A stretch of 64,000 nt of DNA from Plasmopara viticola. Taxonomy: Eukaryota; Oomycota; Peronosporomycetes; Peronosporales; Peronosporaceae. Numbering within the stretch: the stretch's first letter is position 1; every line of letters starts with the position of its first letter. Below the pieces are notes generated by a model that did not search any database, was not told the origin of the DNA, and saw only the letters and a program-made list of their open reading frames with translations. A program made the position numbers and the translations under genes. The stretch covers positions 434,001-498,000 of the forward strand of contig MBPM02000046.1 in the NCBI GenBank assembly GCA_001695595.3, read 5' to 3'. Below are positions 44,312 to 56,150 of the stretch, piece after piece.

Positions 44312-45725
44312 GCTACACGCAAAAAAAATAGTGAGCTCATGGTCGTGCTGGCCTGCAGAAACCGTAATTACTGCAGAACCCGTATTTACTGATAGTAAAT
44401 ACGAGTTTTGCAGACCCAAGTAAGGATAGCCAATCAGAAAGTTAAGATTGCCTTACCTTAAAATTCGAATGCCGCTAACCACCCCATAGTTTTCGTCAAC
44501 CACCCTACCCCACATTTTAAAGCACCCCTACACAATCTTCTCGGTTTGTTGATACACACACAAAAGTCGAAATGTAGAAAAGCAGCGCGGATCGAGTGGA
44601 AGTCGAAGTAAAAACTCAAGACGAAGGAGGAGATAAAGCCAAGTTTGTGGTCGGCAAGTACGAGCAGAAGTGGTGCTGCAGACCGCAGATGACGCAAAAC
44701 GAACCCACCGACAATTGGGCAGTAAGAAGAGTTCGTGGAGAGCTTTGGCTAGCGAGAAGTTCTTATCAACAAATCAGGTTGCGTACCAGATCATGGGACT
44801 TTATGAAATATGCTTTCACGAGATACAGAAAAAATTCGAGGCATTCGAACAACAACGCGCAAAGATCAACAGGAAGCTCGTCGTCGATACGTATTGACCG
44901 AGAGTTAATACGCAGTAGCTGCCCTACAAGCAGGCGAATGTCATGTACGTATATGAAGAAGAGTCTCAATTGTGCAAATGTTAATCAACTTGAGAGTTTT
45001 TAGGGAAAGGTGTAAACGACGACACTTTGTACTGATTAAGAGAATGAACGTAGCAACAAGAAAGTAGTAAGCATCGCTGCAGTAGCAATTTTGACAAGCC
45101 ACGTGGAGAGATGCAGTTGCAGGATGGCATGCTGTCGGTACGCTTTTAAGAGATGAAACCAAGCGAACGCTCTATTTCGAGGCAGCTGGTGAAGAATGTT
45201 TTTGTTTGTCTGCTCTAAATCGAGCGACGACGACGATGCGAGCACTTGAGTCTATTTACTGCAGAGTTTGTTAGGCGGTGGAAAAAACACTATCGCGCCT
45301 TCTGCTGCCCTATTCAGCTCGCTAGGGTTTTCACAATCATGATTATCTCTGCTTCTATTTGGCGCCGCTATTCTAGGCTAGGAAGATGACAAGAACAATA
45401 TGCACCCGACGGGTTGCATGTTAAAGAAAAAGCTACGGTCTTTGTTTCGTGAACAATGTGCTTTAAAGTATTTTATTTTCAACCTCACCCAGTGGTCATA
45501 TTCGGTGGCAGTGTTAGACACGTAAAAAGGCTTTTGCATCAAATGAGATAATGCTGCAAAACGTCGACGACACGAAATCTGCTTCTGCTTGAACGTATTA
45601 AAACAAGTACACTGAGGTCGACGAGACGGATGTTTGTTAATATTAAAGGCGGTAGCTCAATCAGTCTTAGCGTTACCATATACTTGCGTCGCACCCATTC
45701 TGCAATTTTTTTATTCGTGCGGCTG

Positions 45726-46282
45726 CAACATTTCTAAGCTCTCCTTTGGCGTAATATCATTGAATAGAGGTCCGTTTGCTTTTTCGGATTAAAAACGGAA
45801 TGGCGGATGTGCGCCGTGCACTTGGAGGAGCTATTATGACAACAAGTTGGTGCTACTTCTCTAATTGGTAAACATTTTCTATTGTTTGCTTATGGTTTGC
45901 TGTCAAAAGATGCTGCATTATAAGAACACTAGCGGACTCCACTTGATAAAAGAAAACATTCAAAGTTAAGTGCTTGTGCTATAAAGTTAATGCACAAATT
46001 CGAGGCAAATACATATCGTATTGCACGACTGCAATTTTTGTGGCACGCCAGAAAAAATTGCAAAGATCAGCTTTAATTTCTTTAGGTTTTCAACTCTCTT
46101 GTTAGTTATTACAAATACTAATGCGCTGATACATCTTTTTTTGCATTGTTCGTACGCAAAACAACACGGCAAATCATAACTTTTTTTATAAAAAGACAAA
46201 CTATTCCACAAGCCACATATCTTTTTCGCCACGGCACTCACACACACACTCAGACGTCGACAGTCCTCTCTCTCCCACGTCT
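45726..46282. other. Intergenic boundary between repeats and genes
   Basis: No gene is supported. An 86-codon minus-strand frame (45,987-46,247) downstream of the bHLH gene has no recognisable feature and is probably its 3' flank. This stretch marks the switch from palindromic repeats to conserved genes. Confidence 0.5.
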
Positions 46283-47317
46283 TTAATGGTCCAGACTAGC
46301 TTCGTCCTTGTCAGTCAAGGCCTCCTCCGTGGACGTCTCGGCCTCGTCCTCGTGGTGTGGCTCAGCTCTCGGCCGTGGCAATTGCGTGTCAACGGGGATC
46401 AGACTAAACTCAACATAAACGGCTTTGCCACTCTCATCGGTAATCACTGCTGCCACAAGCGTCACAGTGACCAAATGCCCATTTTTTGCCACCATCTTCA
46501 CCAAGGCACTCGCCGATTGTTTCGTCTCACAGACTTTGGCCATGAGTTGCTCCACTTTTTGCGCATCAGGGCTCAAAACCGACCGCAACGCCTTTTGCCG
46601 TTGCAACACCGCTTCGGTTTCCCCGGCAAACCCCACAAACGCAGGATTAAACTTGATCGTTTGCATGTGCAGGTCCACGACAAGTCGAGGCGTCGTGGTC
46701 TTTTCAAAGGCACTCCGCACGACTTTATCACCCGAGACCGAGTGTTGGGCCTGCCGACGAAACACTTCCGTCTGTTTTTCGGCCCGTTCGGCCTTTTGCT
46801 TGGCAATGAGCAAATTATTGCGCAACATGTCAATATAATGGGCGGCATTGTCCAAAATCGATTGTTTATTCTTTTTCGTTTGCACCCCCGCGTCGTCGAG
46901 CATGTCCTTGAGTTGCGTGATCCGATCGTTGAGTTTCAACATGCGCTTCTTCTCTTTCAAGTTGAGATCCTCGCGTGACCGCTTGGCGCTACTCCGTCCA
47001 CTCGACGGCGTCACGACAGACCCATTGGCGTACTCGTAATCGGACGACACGTGCAACAGTTGCGTGTTCATGTGTGGCAATTGATAAAAGTGTTGCCCAT
47101 TGTGCACATTCATTAGCAAAGGTTCCGTTTCGAATTTTGGACAAGGGGCAGGCTGGGGCGTTAAAGCGTGTTGCACGGGTTGGGGCATGTGACTATACTC
47201 AATGGAAGGCGAATGGAGAAAGATTTTTGGCCGCTCGCTGCTGTGGTGTGGGGGCGGGTAAGGGATGGAAGTGGCAGGGGACGGGGTGTAGGCGTAGTCC
47301 GACGCGGGGGTTAACAT
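46283..47317 (-). CDS. bHLH protein with PAS-like domain, paralogue 1
   Basis: 344 residues from the ATG at 47,317; 43 further codons are open upstream, but this start gives an N-terminus (MLTPASDYAYTP) resembling the paralogue at 56,151. The N-terminal 105 residues are Pro/Ser/His-rich and likely disordered. A basic helix-loop-helix follows (about 110-168): AKRSREDLNLKEKKRMLKLN, then loop KKNKQS and second helix DNAAHYIDML. Residues about 203-310 look PAS-like (FEKTTTPRLVVDL, FNPAFVGFAG, EFSLIPVD). The tail is acidic. It is probably a dimeric DNA-binding regulator in the nucleus; target and ligand are unknown. No intron is needed. Confidence 0.78.
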   Translation of the reverse strand: MLTPASDYAYTPSPATSIPYPPPHHSSERPKIFLHSPSIEYSHMPQPVQHALTPQPAPCPKFETEPLLMNVHNGQHFYQLPHMNTQLLHVSSDYEYANGSVVTPSSGRSSAKRSREDLNLKEKKRMLKLNDRITQLKDMLDDAGVQTKKNKQSILDNAAHYIDMLRNNLLIAKQKAERAEKQTEVFRRQAQHSVSGDKVVRSAFEKTTTPRLVVDLHMQTIKFNPAFVGFAGETEAVLQRQKALRSVLSPDAQKVEQLMAKVCETKQSASALVKMVAKNGHLVTVTLVAAVITDESGKAVYVEFSLIPVDTQLPRPRAEPHHEDEAETSTEEALTDKDEASLDH

Positions 47318-50300
47318 GGCAATAGAGAGGGGCAGGAATTGCGCGAGGCGAAGCCAAATGGGAAATGGGAAGGCAACTGGCAAATGCCCCAGCTGGCACT
47401 GGTGGCAAAAACCGGTATTCGCGTGAAGACGCCAGGCTGGGAGCACGGTGCTTGCAGTTACAAAACCAGGAAATATCTGGATACACCTAGCCGCGTCGTG
47501 AGGACAAAAGCCGATAAAGAAGCTAGGATTTGTGGGTTGAAGGGCTGTTTTAGCCTAAAAGCTACACCACCGAGCGCAATTTGTTGCAGAGTACGCTCAC
47601 GTAGCATTGTAGCCATGTATGAGGGAAGTCCATCGATCAACGGTATCGAGAAGACGGCATGACGACAGTGTAGCTCTTTGTGGCTCAGCGCTGGCCATCG
47701 TGTACAGTATTAATGAGACTGTTGTCGTATCACAAACGCAAACAAGGCTTAAGTTTCGACTTGGAACAAATAGTTAGGAGCTTTATTGGATATTTGCTGA
47801 AAAATCCTTATTCTAAGCAAACCAAGCAAAACCGGTACTTGTAAGGTGTAGTATCCGGTATTGGTATTGTCGACGCAACTATGTTATGTTCTGACTACTA
47901 AAACTATTTTAGAATACTTGAGGTTCGGTGCGGTCCATCCAAGGACTTTCCCAGGCAAGCAAAGCAAGCGGATAAAGTGAAGACCTTTTATGTCACAAAG
48001 CGACATAAGACCGAGCAAAACCGCGCACAGTTTGTTCGAGTTTTCGATAATGTTGCGCAATTTTTAATCACTATTTGGGGCAAGAAATAGGGTTTTTTTA
48101 CACGAACACACTTTGACAGAGCTATCAGTCCTTTGAGCAACAATAGCATCCCAGAAAGATACCTTGACACCAGAAAATAGTACTTTTGTCAATTGGTTGT
48201 TGAGTTATTCGCCTCTGTCGGCTTGCTTAGACCACTGATTTAGTGTATGAAGCATCTCGTATCCAAGTAGTTCTCCTGGTCAAAAGCTCACGTGCGATAG
48301 TGGCATCGACTTGAGCAAATCACATTTTTCAGGTCTGTGATAGCAGCAGCAGGCAAAACCACAAGTATCATCGATCAGCCTTGTCAATTGCTAGTTTTTA
48401 CTAGAAATTTTATTTGCGAATAGATGCAAACCGGATCCTCATGACTTTAAGCCAGTCGTTTGCCTAGTGGTACGCTCAGCGAACAGTATTTTTGGCGGAT
48501 AAATATTTAACGTCGTCAGGAATTTTCCACAGCCTTGACACTAAATCGGAAGGACGGGTGCTCTTTCGCGCCAAAGCGCTGATAAATTAGAGGCTTTCGT
48601 GGCAGTGCAAGTAACAATGAAAGCATTGCTGGATTGTGTCTGATCATGTGCGGTCCGTGGAACATGCCTTTGCTCTTACAGAAGGCCTTGATCTGACGTG
48701 AGTCGATCTGGTCGCTTCAACAATTTGGCTAAATCACTCTGCTCTACCGCCGCCGATAAAGTCTCTCGCCGATTGCCATCAAATTTATATCACTTTTAGC
48801 TATAGAGCTTGTCAGTTTTTGAGTTAATCGCGCCAATTGCAGCGTGGCTGCCGCGTCAATCTCAATCATCTCTCAGCAATTCTTTTTAGATCCTTAAGAG
48901 TTTGGCATTGGCAATCTTTGACGCCCTTTCACTCCCTAAGCTTATCTTTCTCGTTAGGATTTCCGGGGAGTAAGCAGTCGGTCAGATTGGGGACGGTGCA
49001 AATTCGAGCGGCAGTTGATCTGAATAAACTCATGCGTGATAGTTCAAGTAGGCCAGAGAGGCTACTGAGCCCCATAGTTTTACCTGGCATTCACCTCGCA
49101 ACAGTCAATTATTAATAACAAGTCAGTCGTAGGTGCCAATTTCGTGCAAGGCCGGTAAATCTCTCGCCACTTCACGCCTTTTCTATTAAATGTCAGGTTG
49201 TACAATGAGGCAGCCATCGATAGTCATTCTGCGTTAGCACATAATCTATATCCATCTGTCAAGAATGCTTTTACAACTTGGAGAATGACGATATGCATAA
49301 ATGATAGGCAATAATCTACAATCCGGTTATTGTAATACTGAGGGACACTCGGTATTATTGTTTGGACAAAATCATCCAGATTTAAACTTTCCAGCGTGCG
49401 AGGCAATGAACTTCATTCACATGCCATTTTTTCACTTAATTAGCTCTGTGCTACGGCCTGCACTTCTGCAAAACTTTCGGTCCCATCTGCTCCTTCAGTT
49501 ACTGCTTCATGACTGCGATATGATGCTTTGTTTGTTGCATCGTAGCTTTCCTGGTTGCCCTTGCATTGATACCCATTAGTTCCTGCAGTATTGTCAGCCC
49601 TTATGGGTTAAGCTTCATCTACCCTTGACCATTTGATCTAGCTGCTGAAGTTGCCGACCCAAAAATAAAATAGTGCGATATTGCAATCTGCAACCCTGCT
49701 CTCGGTGGTTTTGTATGCTAAGATGACTCTTGTTAGATCTAGGTTGACTTCGCGCTTAATATCTTTATCGATCACGACCAAAGAGCGTATCTTGCTCAAT
49801 TTGTCAAAATCAATCGAATCATTCAATTTGATCGCTGGCTCGCCCTTAAATGTCGATGTTTAGTCCATGATTTAAGGCAAGATAGCTCTGAGAGGGTAGC
49901 GCGCATGACTTCTAGACTTGAAGAGGGGTTTATGCATGTTAGAGTGGCTAACGGCAATCCACTTTTATCATCAGTAGCAAGTGAGCCTTTCCAATCACTA
50001 TCTTCTCCACGGTTTCCATTGCCTATGTAAGGATACCAATTATAAGGGTGGCTGAGGATGGTGGGTCTTCAACAGCCATTTCTTGGCCCGCATTGCGGTA
50101 AACTCTAATGGGTGGTTGATAAGATTTAATGATTGGTCAGTAGTCTGTTTGACAATGTGATCTTCTTTCTTTAACTCCAAGTTTGCCAAGGGTCCCAGCT
50201 TCACTTCACTTTCGATTCTTTACTTTTAATTTGGGTAGCTCCATGCGTTTAGAAACGCGGTTAATGAATTTTGTCTACTTTCACATTAAGTCTCTCATAG

Positions 50301-51737
50301 AATTAGTCAAGGCTCGTATCGGGATTCCCAGTGGTCTTATCGTCACATAGAGGTGAGGTCGAGACGTATGTCCATAGCATTTCTCGGGGTTTCTACCGAC
50401 CGAGCTTTTCCTCGTGCTCTGCTGATCGGCAGATTTGTCTTGATCAAGCGGCTTTGCTGATCTTCTTCCTTCGATCAACGTGCTCATTCCTTGTTTCAGT
50501 TCAATCTGCCCTTCCTCGTTTTTATGGGGCATGTAGTGATACTTGAGTCACCAAAAGGCCCGACACGCAAAATCTTGTGAGGATGTGGCTCTAGCTCAGC
50601 GCATTGAACTGCCGACAAGCCAAAGCTTCAATCCGATTGCTAATTTTCTCACTTCAAAGACCCGTCTGCGGGCTAGCTCACTTCTCGTGTGACATTTGAT
50701 CTGGTGGTGCTTGTTAGTTTGGCCGTGTAAGGGCGATTGAAGGTGTACTAAAGCCTTAGGCAGCTCGATACTGAATATATCAGCAACTGTGGGTGAATTA
50801 GTTGTGACGTAAAGAGGTACTGCTTCATTCCCAAAGCTTCCAGAGCGAAATAAGTTTGACTTAAGAATATTACGTCGTCCAGTGAATCTGAACTTCAGGC
50901 CGACGCGATTTTTCTAGTGTTTTAATGCTTTTCTCTGCCATAACACTAGCTAATTGTTAAGCGAGAAAAATTGATCGAAATCTGAAAACCTTCAGGATAT
51001 TTGGCGTACTGACAAATTTCGAGAAAAGTCATTTCGATATGTAGTCGATACATCAGGTTGATAGACATCGTGGAACGACATAATAATGATCATGACGGCT
51101 AGGTCGATGACGCAATCTACTGCAACGACCTCAAAAACTTACAAGATGGCAATCGCGATGCACGAATTGACCGTTCACGCGAGATCTGATCGACTACGCA
51201 GCTGCGTTTTAAAGTTTGATTGTTATGGTCGGACTACCTACGTATTAAATCGGCCACGATTTCTATACGCATGACATCCTTATTCCCTAGTCAGATCGGC
51301 GAGGTAAAAGCATGTGAAGGTGAGCTGAGCATGCGTGACAATTTGGCGATCACATCGTACGTGCTTATCTAAAGAGGACCCGGTACCTACTCACTATAGG
51401 ACTGGTCAGAAGACTAGCCGTCATTCCACAAAAACATACGATAGCAGGGAATACGGAATGATGAAAAATCAAAGTTTAAATCGAGATAAACGTCTTGGTC
51501 GCTGCTATGACCAAACTGACTTCATACAACGATTAAAAATGGGGCATCCTTTTTGATCCAAAGGTGCCAAAACATAGCATGTTAATTGTATGGTATAAAA
51601 ATAACCATTTTTATTACCGGTTAAGGTACGAGCAAAAAGGAGACTGAACACATAGTGGGTGTAAAAGTGGCCTATGTATAAATTGATTGGCTTAAGGCCG
51701 TTCCGGACATTATGTAAATAAAGTACAAGAAATAGAG
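47318..51737. other. 4.4-kb stretch without recognisable genes
   Basis: Positions 47,318-47,700 are the upstream region of the bHLH gene. From about 47,700 to 51,700 no frame exceeds 105 codons and none shows a motif. Composition is plain, without obvious tandem repeats. It could hold untranslated sequence, unannotated RNAs or a very old transposon. I read the minus strand for reverse-transcriptase or integrase motifs and found none I would defend. Confidence 0.4.
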
Positions 51738-51924
51738 GAGTTGGCCTCACGGGGGAAAGGTGTAAGCCCCCGGAGACCGTCCCAGCTGCTACTAGCAAGC
51801 CAGCAGCAATCAGGCAGTTCAAAAATAAATGTGAAATAGACTTTGCAAAAATTGCAAAAACCAGCTTTCACACTGATTAGAACAGATACTACACTTGATC
51901 TTAGCCAAAAGGCCGAGAAGGTAT
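51738..51924 (-). ncRNA. U2: U2 spliceosomal snRNA
   Basis: The minus strand from 51,924 reads ATACCTTCTCGGCCTTTTGG and continues GCTAAGATCAAGTGTAGTAT then CTGTTCTAATCAG. This is the strongly conserved U2 5' region containing the branch-point-pairing GTGTAGTA. An Sm-type site, AATTTTTG (about 51,845-51,852), follows. Two 3' hairpins follow: one near 51,785-51,815 and one with GGTCTCCGGGGG pairing CCCCCGTGAGGCC (51,743-51,779). The length of about 187 fits U2. The 3' end is placed just after the last hairpin. U2 base-pairs with intron branch sites in the spliceosome. Confidence 0.93.
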
Positions 51925-51945
51925 GAGTTGAGATTACGATTATGA

Positions 51946-51959
51946 CCATATAATATATA
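51946..51959 (-). promoter_or_regulatory. TATA-like box of U2 gene
   Basis: On the minus strand TATATATTATATGG lies 22-35 bases before the inferred U2 start, a position used by TATA elements of RNA polymerase II snRNA genes in plants. No other snRNA promoter element is recognised. Confidence 0.4.
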
Positions 51960-52628
51960 GCGTCAGTGACCTTACGTACAGCACCAGATTAAATTTTATA
52001 GCATTAAAATTTCAAAGAGCAACAACATTCGTATTTTTTAACACAAAACCCCATGTGTGTGAATACTGGCTAACAGCATCAAAGACGTCATCACTACTAA
52101 CCGTTCTTGGTTTTTAGACTAAATTACAAGAAATCTCTCTGCGGCGTAAATTAAGGGAAAAGCCACAGACCTTATAAGTATCGCCAGAATGAGATTCTTT
52201 GCACTGATGCTGAGCTAGGCAAAACATCACATCAAAGCGCAACGAGCATATTTTCGTGCTCAGCCACTTCTCACTTGCATATAAATTGCTCAATTCGGAT
52301 GGTCAAACGGGCTCTGCACTACTTTAGCAAAACATTGTATGCTGGTAATGTAACAGCTACTGAGTTTCGACGAATATTGTACTCTTTTTCGGAACGTGGA
52401 AAGCTTTTTTTAGGTATCTGCGTGATGCATACACACGCATATACTCTGGCGGGTTCCCGATGCGTCATGTAGATACTAGAAGGAAACGCAAAACTAGTTT
52501 CTTCCTTTTGCCTTCTATTCGCGACTTATCCTGTTTTTCGCTAAATCGGTTTTTTTTAATTTATCGGATTCTTGATTGGTTTATATATCACGATTATATA
52601 TATACACGCCCTCTGCCAGCCATTCGGC
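51960..52628. other. Intergenic between U2 and the USP gene
   Basis: No gene supported. The two genes are divergent, so the stretch probably holds both promoters. An AT-rich tract (about 52,540-52,610) lies just before the USP start. Confidence 0.45.
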
Positions 52629-54740
52629 ATGCCCCGCGCTCCAGAGCTACCGTGTGCGACGTCCAGACTCTCATCGTCCGTGTCTCCGGCCTTGAATCCT
52701 GCAAAAATGCCGACTACGTTCGCAAAAAGTAGCGAAAGGGCCACTCCTCCAGCCAATGGCTTGCTATTATTCAAGACGCAATGCAAATCAGCTGTTGCAT
52801 TGGTCAACGAACGTCGCATTGAGTTTGTGCGAGCCAAGAAAAGCATGCGTGGGACTGGTCCATTCAATGACCTTTCGACCAAAGAAAGACCCATAATGGA
52901 AGAGAAAAGGGAACTCACCCGTATCGAAGCCGTGGAAAAAGTGCTTGTGTGGCAACAGTCGAGGAGAATTGGTCCAGGTTTTGCCAATTTGGGCAACACA
53001 TGCTACCTCAATTCCGTGTTGCAGTGTCTGATTTACACTCCTTGTTTTGCGCAACTGTTACTAAAAAACGAAATGGGGGCATTTTTTGCCCATGGCAACA
53101 CTTTGTCGAAAGGGACGCAATTTGGCGACTCGGGAGGGCATAGCAAGCATAGCAACGGCTTTTGCAGTGTCCGTGCCATCTCGCGACTCTTGCAATCCGT
53201 CCACAGCGCAAACACTGTGCGAGTGCTGCAACCAAAGGAGGTGGTGATGAACGTGCGGCACATTTCGAAAAGTTTTCGCATTGGACGACAAGAAGATTCG
53301 CACGAGTTTTTTCGGTTACTTTTGGATTCCATGCAACGATCGTGTTTGCGTCGCGCACATATCAAGAGTGAAAATCACGCCACGGCCACGACGACTTTTG
53401 TGCACCGGATTTTTGGCGGCAAATTGAAAAGTTGCCTCAAATGTGCAAACTGTGGCTTTGTGTCGGCACGAGACGACGATTTTTTAGATTTATCGTTGGA
53501 AATTGCACCGGGGGTCAAGTCCATCCTTGGCGCGTTGCGCCATTTTACAGCGACGGAAACCCTCGACGATTCCAATGCGTGGAAATGTTCCAATTGTGGC
53601 CAACGGAGTCGTGCGGAAAAGGGCCTTTCGATTGTCAAGTGTCCCAACGTGCTGATGATTCACCTCAAGCGCTTTGACGTCATGTCGGGCAAGATCAAGC
53701 GGCATGTCGAGTTTTCACCGATACTGGACATTGCCACGGGCATGACGAAAGGGTGCGACGATTTGCATTGGCAACGAACCAAGTACGAATTGCACGCAGT
53801 GCTCGTCCACGCTGGCTTTTCGACGGATTGTGGACACTATTTTGCGTTTGTCAAAGGCTCGTCTGGCCAATGGTACGAAATGAACGACGATTCGGTACGA
53901 TGGGTCGGCATCGACACCGTCTTGCAGCAGAAAGCGTACATGCTCTTTTATTCAAGAGTCTTGCCTTTATCAGAGCGTGCAAAGGCCACGGAGAAAGTGG
54001 AGGAGAAAAGAACTGCGACGGCCACGTTGGAAAGAGCAAATTGGAAACAGCACGAGGTTGTTGCACACACGACGGCCGTGCGTACAGGTCAAGGAACGAG
54101 TGACAGGGACGGGTTAGTTGCCAGATTATTGACACCAGTGGTTGACGAAATGAAGAGTGGCCAGTGTACTAAGGGGTTGGTGACGTTTAGGGTTACGAAA
54201 CGGGCGCAAGAATCTGACAATTGGGTGCAAACACCCCGTTTCGGTGGTCGTCTGGGGCGGGTTCATCGCTTCCACCCCGCGTCATGGACCCTGTGTCCTC
54301 ACCTTGGGATGAACCTAAGTGTTGCCGAGGGGTCAAAACCTAGTGATGCCACGCCAGTTGCAACTCGTGCACCTTCTCGCGTGCCATTCGACCCTCAGCA
54401 ACTCAAGAACGTTGGGGTCCGGAGCGCCGCACTGTTTGGTCGCGAAGTGGACAAGTGGACGGGCGAGACGGACGTCGAGTCGTTAGAGACGACGAGCGAC
54501 GAGGCAGTGGACAAGGCGGTACTGGCGCAACACGATCGGGTCTTGCATGCGCTAAAGCAAGAGGAATGGCAAGATCGCAACGCTCGACGGCAGGACGCGT
54601 GGGATGCAACCCTCGATGGAGGCAAATTGAAAAAAGTGAAGAAGCGAAAGGCTTTTGTGCCGAATCAAGGCCGTCACAATGTGTTTTTAAAGACGTTGAT
54701 GCATCGGAAGGACGTCAAGCGACAGCGGACAGAATGGTAG
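52629..54740 (+). CDS. Ubiquitin carboxyl-terminal hydrolase (USP/C19)
   Basis: 703 residues from the ATG at 52,629; an upstream in-frame ATG (52,572) would add 19 hydrophobic residues from the AT-rich 5' flank and is less likely. The catalytic Cys box, GFANLGNTCYLNSVLQCL, places the Cys at about residue 125. The His box, HAGFSTDCGHYFAF, places the His at about 403, followed by YEMNDDSV (Asn/Asp about 419-420). A CxxC pair (CANC) and a second (CSNC) form the usual zinc finger in the fingers subdomain; RQEDSHEFFRLLLD is also typical. The order matches the USP36/USP42-like group. It removes ubiquitin from proteins. The C-terminal ~240 residues are Arg/Lys-rich and basic at the end (KKVKKRKAF), consistent with a nuclear or nucleolar place. 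Confidence 0.88.
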   Translation: MPRAPELPCATSRLSSSVSPALNPAKMPTTFAKSSERATPPANGLLLFKTQCKSAVALVNERRIEFVRAKKSMRGTGPFNDLSTKERPIMEEKRELTRIEAVEKVLVWQQSRRIGPGFANLGNTCYLNSVLQCLIYTPCFAQLLLKNEMGAFFAHGNTLSKGTQFGDSGGHSKHSNGFCSVRAISRLLQSVHSANTVRVLQPKEVVMNVRHISKSFRIGRQEDSHEFFRLLLDSMQRSCLRRAHIKSENHATATTTFVHRIFGGKLKSCLKCANCGFVSARDDDFLDLSLEIAPGVKSILGALRHFTATETLDDSNAWKCSNCGQRSRAEKGLSIVKCPNVLMIHLKRFDVMSGKIKRHVEFSPILDIATGMTKGCDDLHWQRTKYELHAVLVHAGFSTDCGHYFAFVKGSSGQWYEMNDDSVRWVGIDTVLQQKAYMLFYSRVLPLSERAKATEKVEEKRTATATLERANWKQHEVVAHTTAVRTGQGTSDRDGLVARLLTPVVDEMKSGQCTKGLVTFRVTKRAQESDNWVQTPRFGGRLGRVHRFHPASWTLCPHLGMNLSVAEGSKPSDATPVATRAPSRVPFDPQQLKNVGVRSAALFGREVDKWTGETDVESLETTSDEAVDKAVLAQHDRVLHALKQEEWQDRNARRQDAWDATLDGGKLKKVKKRKAFVPNQGRHNVFLKTLMHRKDVKRQRTEW

Positions 54741-56150
54741 AGCCTTGGCATTGAGTGGGGCAAAGGTGAATGAAAACATGTATTAACTTTTGATTTTGCG
54801 GTTTTAAAACACCAAGTCATGCTTTATGGCCAAAAGCAAAAGTCTACAATTTCATAAAAAATTGACGGTATTTCGTCGAGTCACTTGTTGTCCTTGGTAA
54901 ATTGTCATTGAAATGGACAGTGACAAATCATCAAGGACAAGCAAAAAGGGTCAGCCACTAGTTTCTTTGGGTCAAATTTTTCCTTTTTCTTCCGCAACGC
55001 AGCATGCGCGATAGTGGCCACAGTTTTGCCAAATACTACATCAACGTATTTTTCCATTTCCAATGTATCTGCTTTTCTGTGCGACAGGCACGATCAGGCA
55101 GCCGGACGCAACTCGCCAGCTGGAAGGGAACCCATTGAGACCAACGTTGTCTTGCGAAAAGAACAGTAGGATTGCTCTGAAAGACGCAGTTTGGAGTTAT
55201 CAGAGATATGGCACGTACCATCTGTCAATTGTCGGGTTGGCATGGGTTACACTGAGTGCGACAGCTAGTGTGCCATAATCATAGTTTCCAACTTTTGGTT
55301 GTTTAAGGACAATTGGTCTTTTATGGTGTTTGCAATACTTAAAGTGACCGTGAAGAGAACGTTGTGCATCGACGGACTACGCTATAGGGACGTGAGCAAT
55401 AAAAGGCTTCTCTGAAACAATTTTACGTGACAACCATCTCACTAGACGTGAAAGGCTTGGTACGTGATATTGGACTCGGCTCTCTAAATCTTAAGTGATA
55501 CCACACTAAATTGACCAGCTTTTCCCACAGGTTGTATACTACTTCACTATTGCATCGCTACAACGATTCTAGATGTGGTGGACGATCAATTTTGTTAATG
55601 AGGCGGGCAGTGCTGTACACTTGAATTAAGGCTGCTGTTCACTGGTGCTGTCAGTGTACTTTGATCGTACATTTTGATGGATACGTTCTTGTTGAGGAAG
55701 GTCCTTGATCTGATTATACTGTATTTGGTTACAGTAAAAAACGTTCAAGGAAGCAGTACCGCAATTAAAAGCGTACTTAAAATACTGAGTGGATGAAAGA
55801 AATCCATCATCATTGCCTCTATTCCGTCAAGACCCCAGGCACGGAACAACAAGACGTCCAAGCAGCTTTGGCTCGGCATGCCCTTATTCAATACCCTCTT
55901 AATATAGTGCAGCTCATTACTGCAGAGATAACGAAAAAGACGAAAATCGACCATCTAAAGTGTCGATCCATAGCACTTCTTCTTTCTTCCCATTCGAATT
56001 ACAGCTATACGCACATCGTTAGCGTACTAATGTATACACGCTTCAACACTAAAAGAAACGCTCAATCAAAGTAGGGTGAAATGGATCCGAAGCACCAAAG
56101 ATTGTCAATTACAAGTCACTCGATTATCAGCAGCTCGCCTACTTTTTAAC
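54741..56150. other. Intergenic, no gene seen
   Basis: 1.4 kb without a supported gene. Frames up to 93 codons (for example 55,793-56,074) show no recognisable motif. It contains the downstream flank of the USP gene and the upstream flank of the second bHLH gene. Confidence 0.45.

Larger units (their letters stand above)
41467..45725. repeat. Right arm of palindrome P2
   Basis: About 4.26 kb, the inverse of 36,731-40,891, carrying the plus-strand type C peptide gene, the mirrored minisatellite, a type D remnant and the best-kept version of the KFV-type degraded frame (44,596-45,003). It ends at the GTGCGGCTG boundary where ordinary genic DNA begins. Confidence 0.75.

Noticed and set aside
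45987..46247. 86-codon frame after the bHLH gene
   Set aside because: AT-rich, no motif, lies in the likely 3' untranslated region.
46286..46978. 230-codon plus-strand frame opposite the bHLH gene
   Set aside because: Shadow of the minus-strand bHLH-PAS-like gene, which has clear domains.
50281..50532. 83-codon minus-strand frame as a retrotransposon remnant
   Set aside because: Looked polyprotein-like at first, but no RT, integrase or gag motif could be read in or beside it.
50585..50650. tRNA-like A box (TAGCTCAGCGCA) and B box (TTCAATCC)
   Set aside because: The acceptor, D and T stems do not pair around these boxes; spacing is plausible but no cloverleaf forms, so it is at most a chance match.
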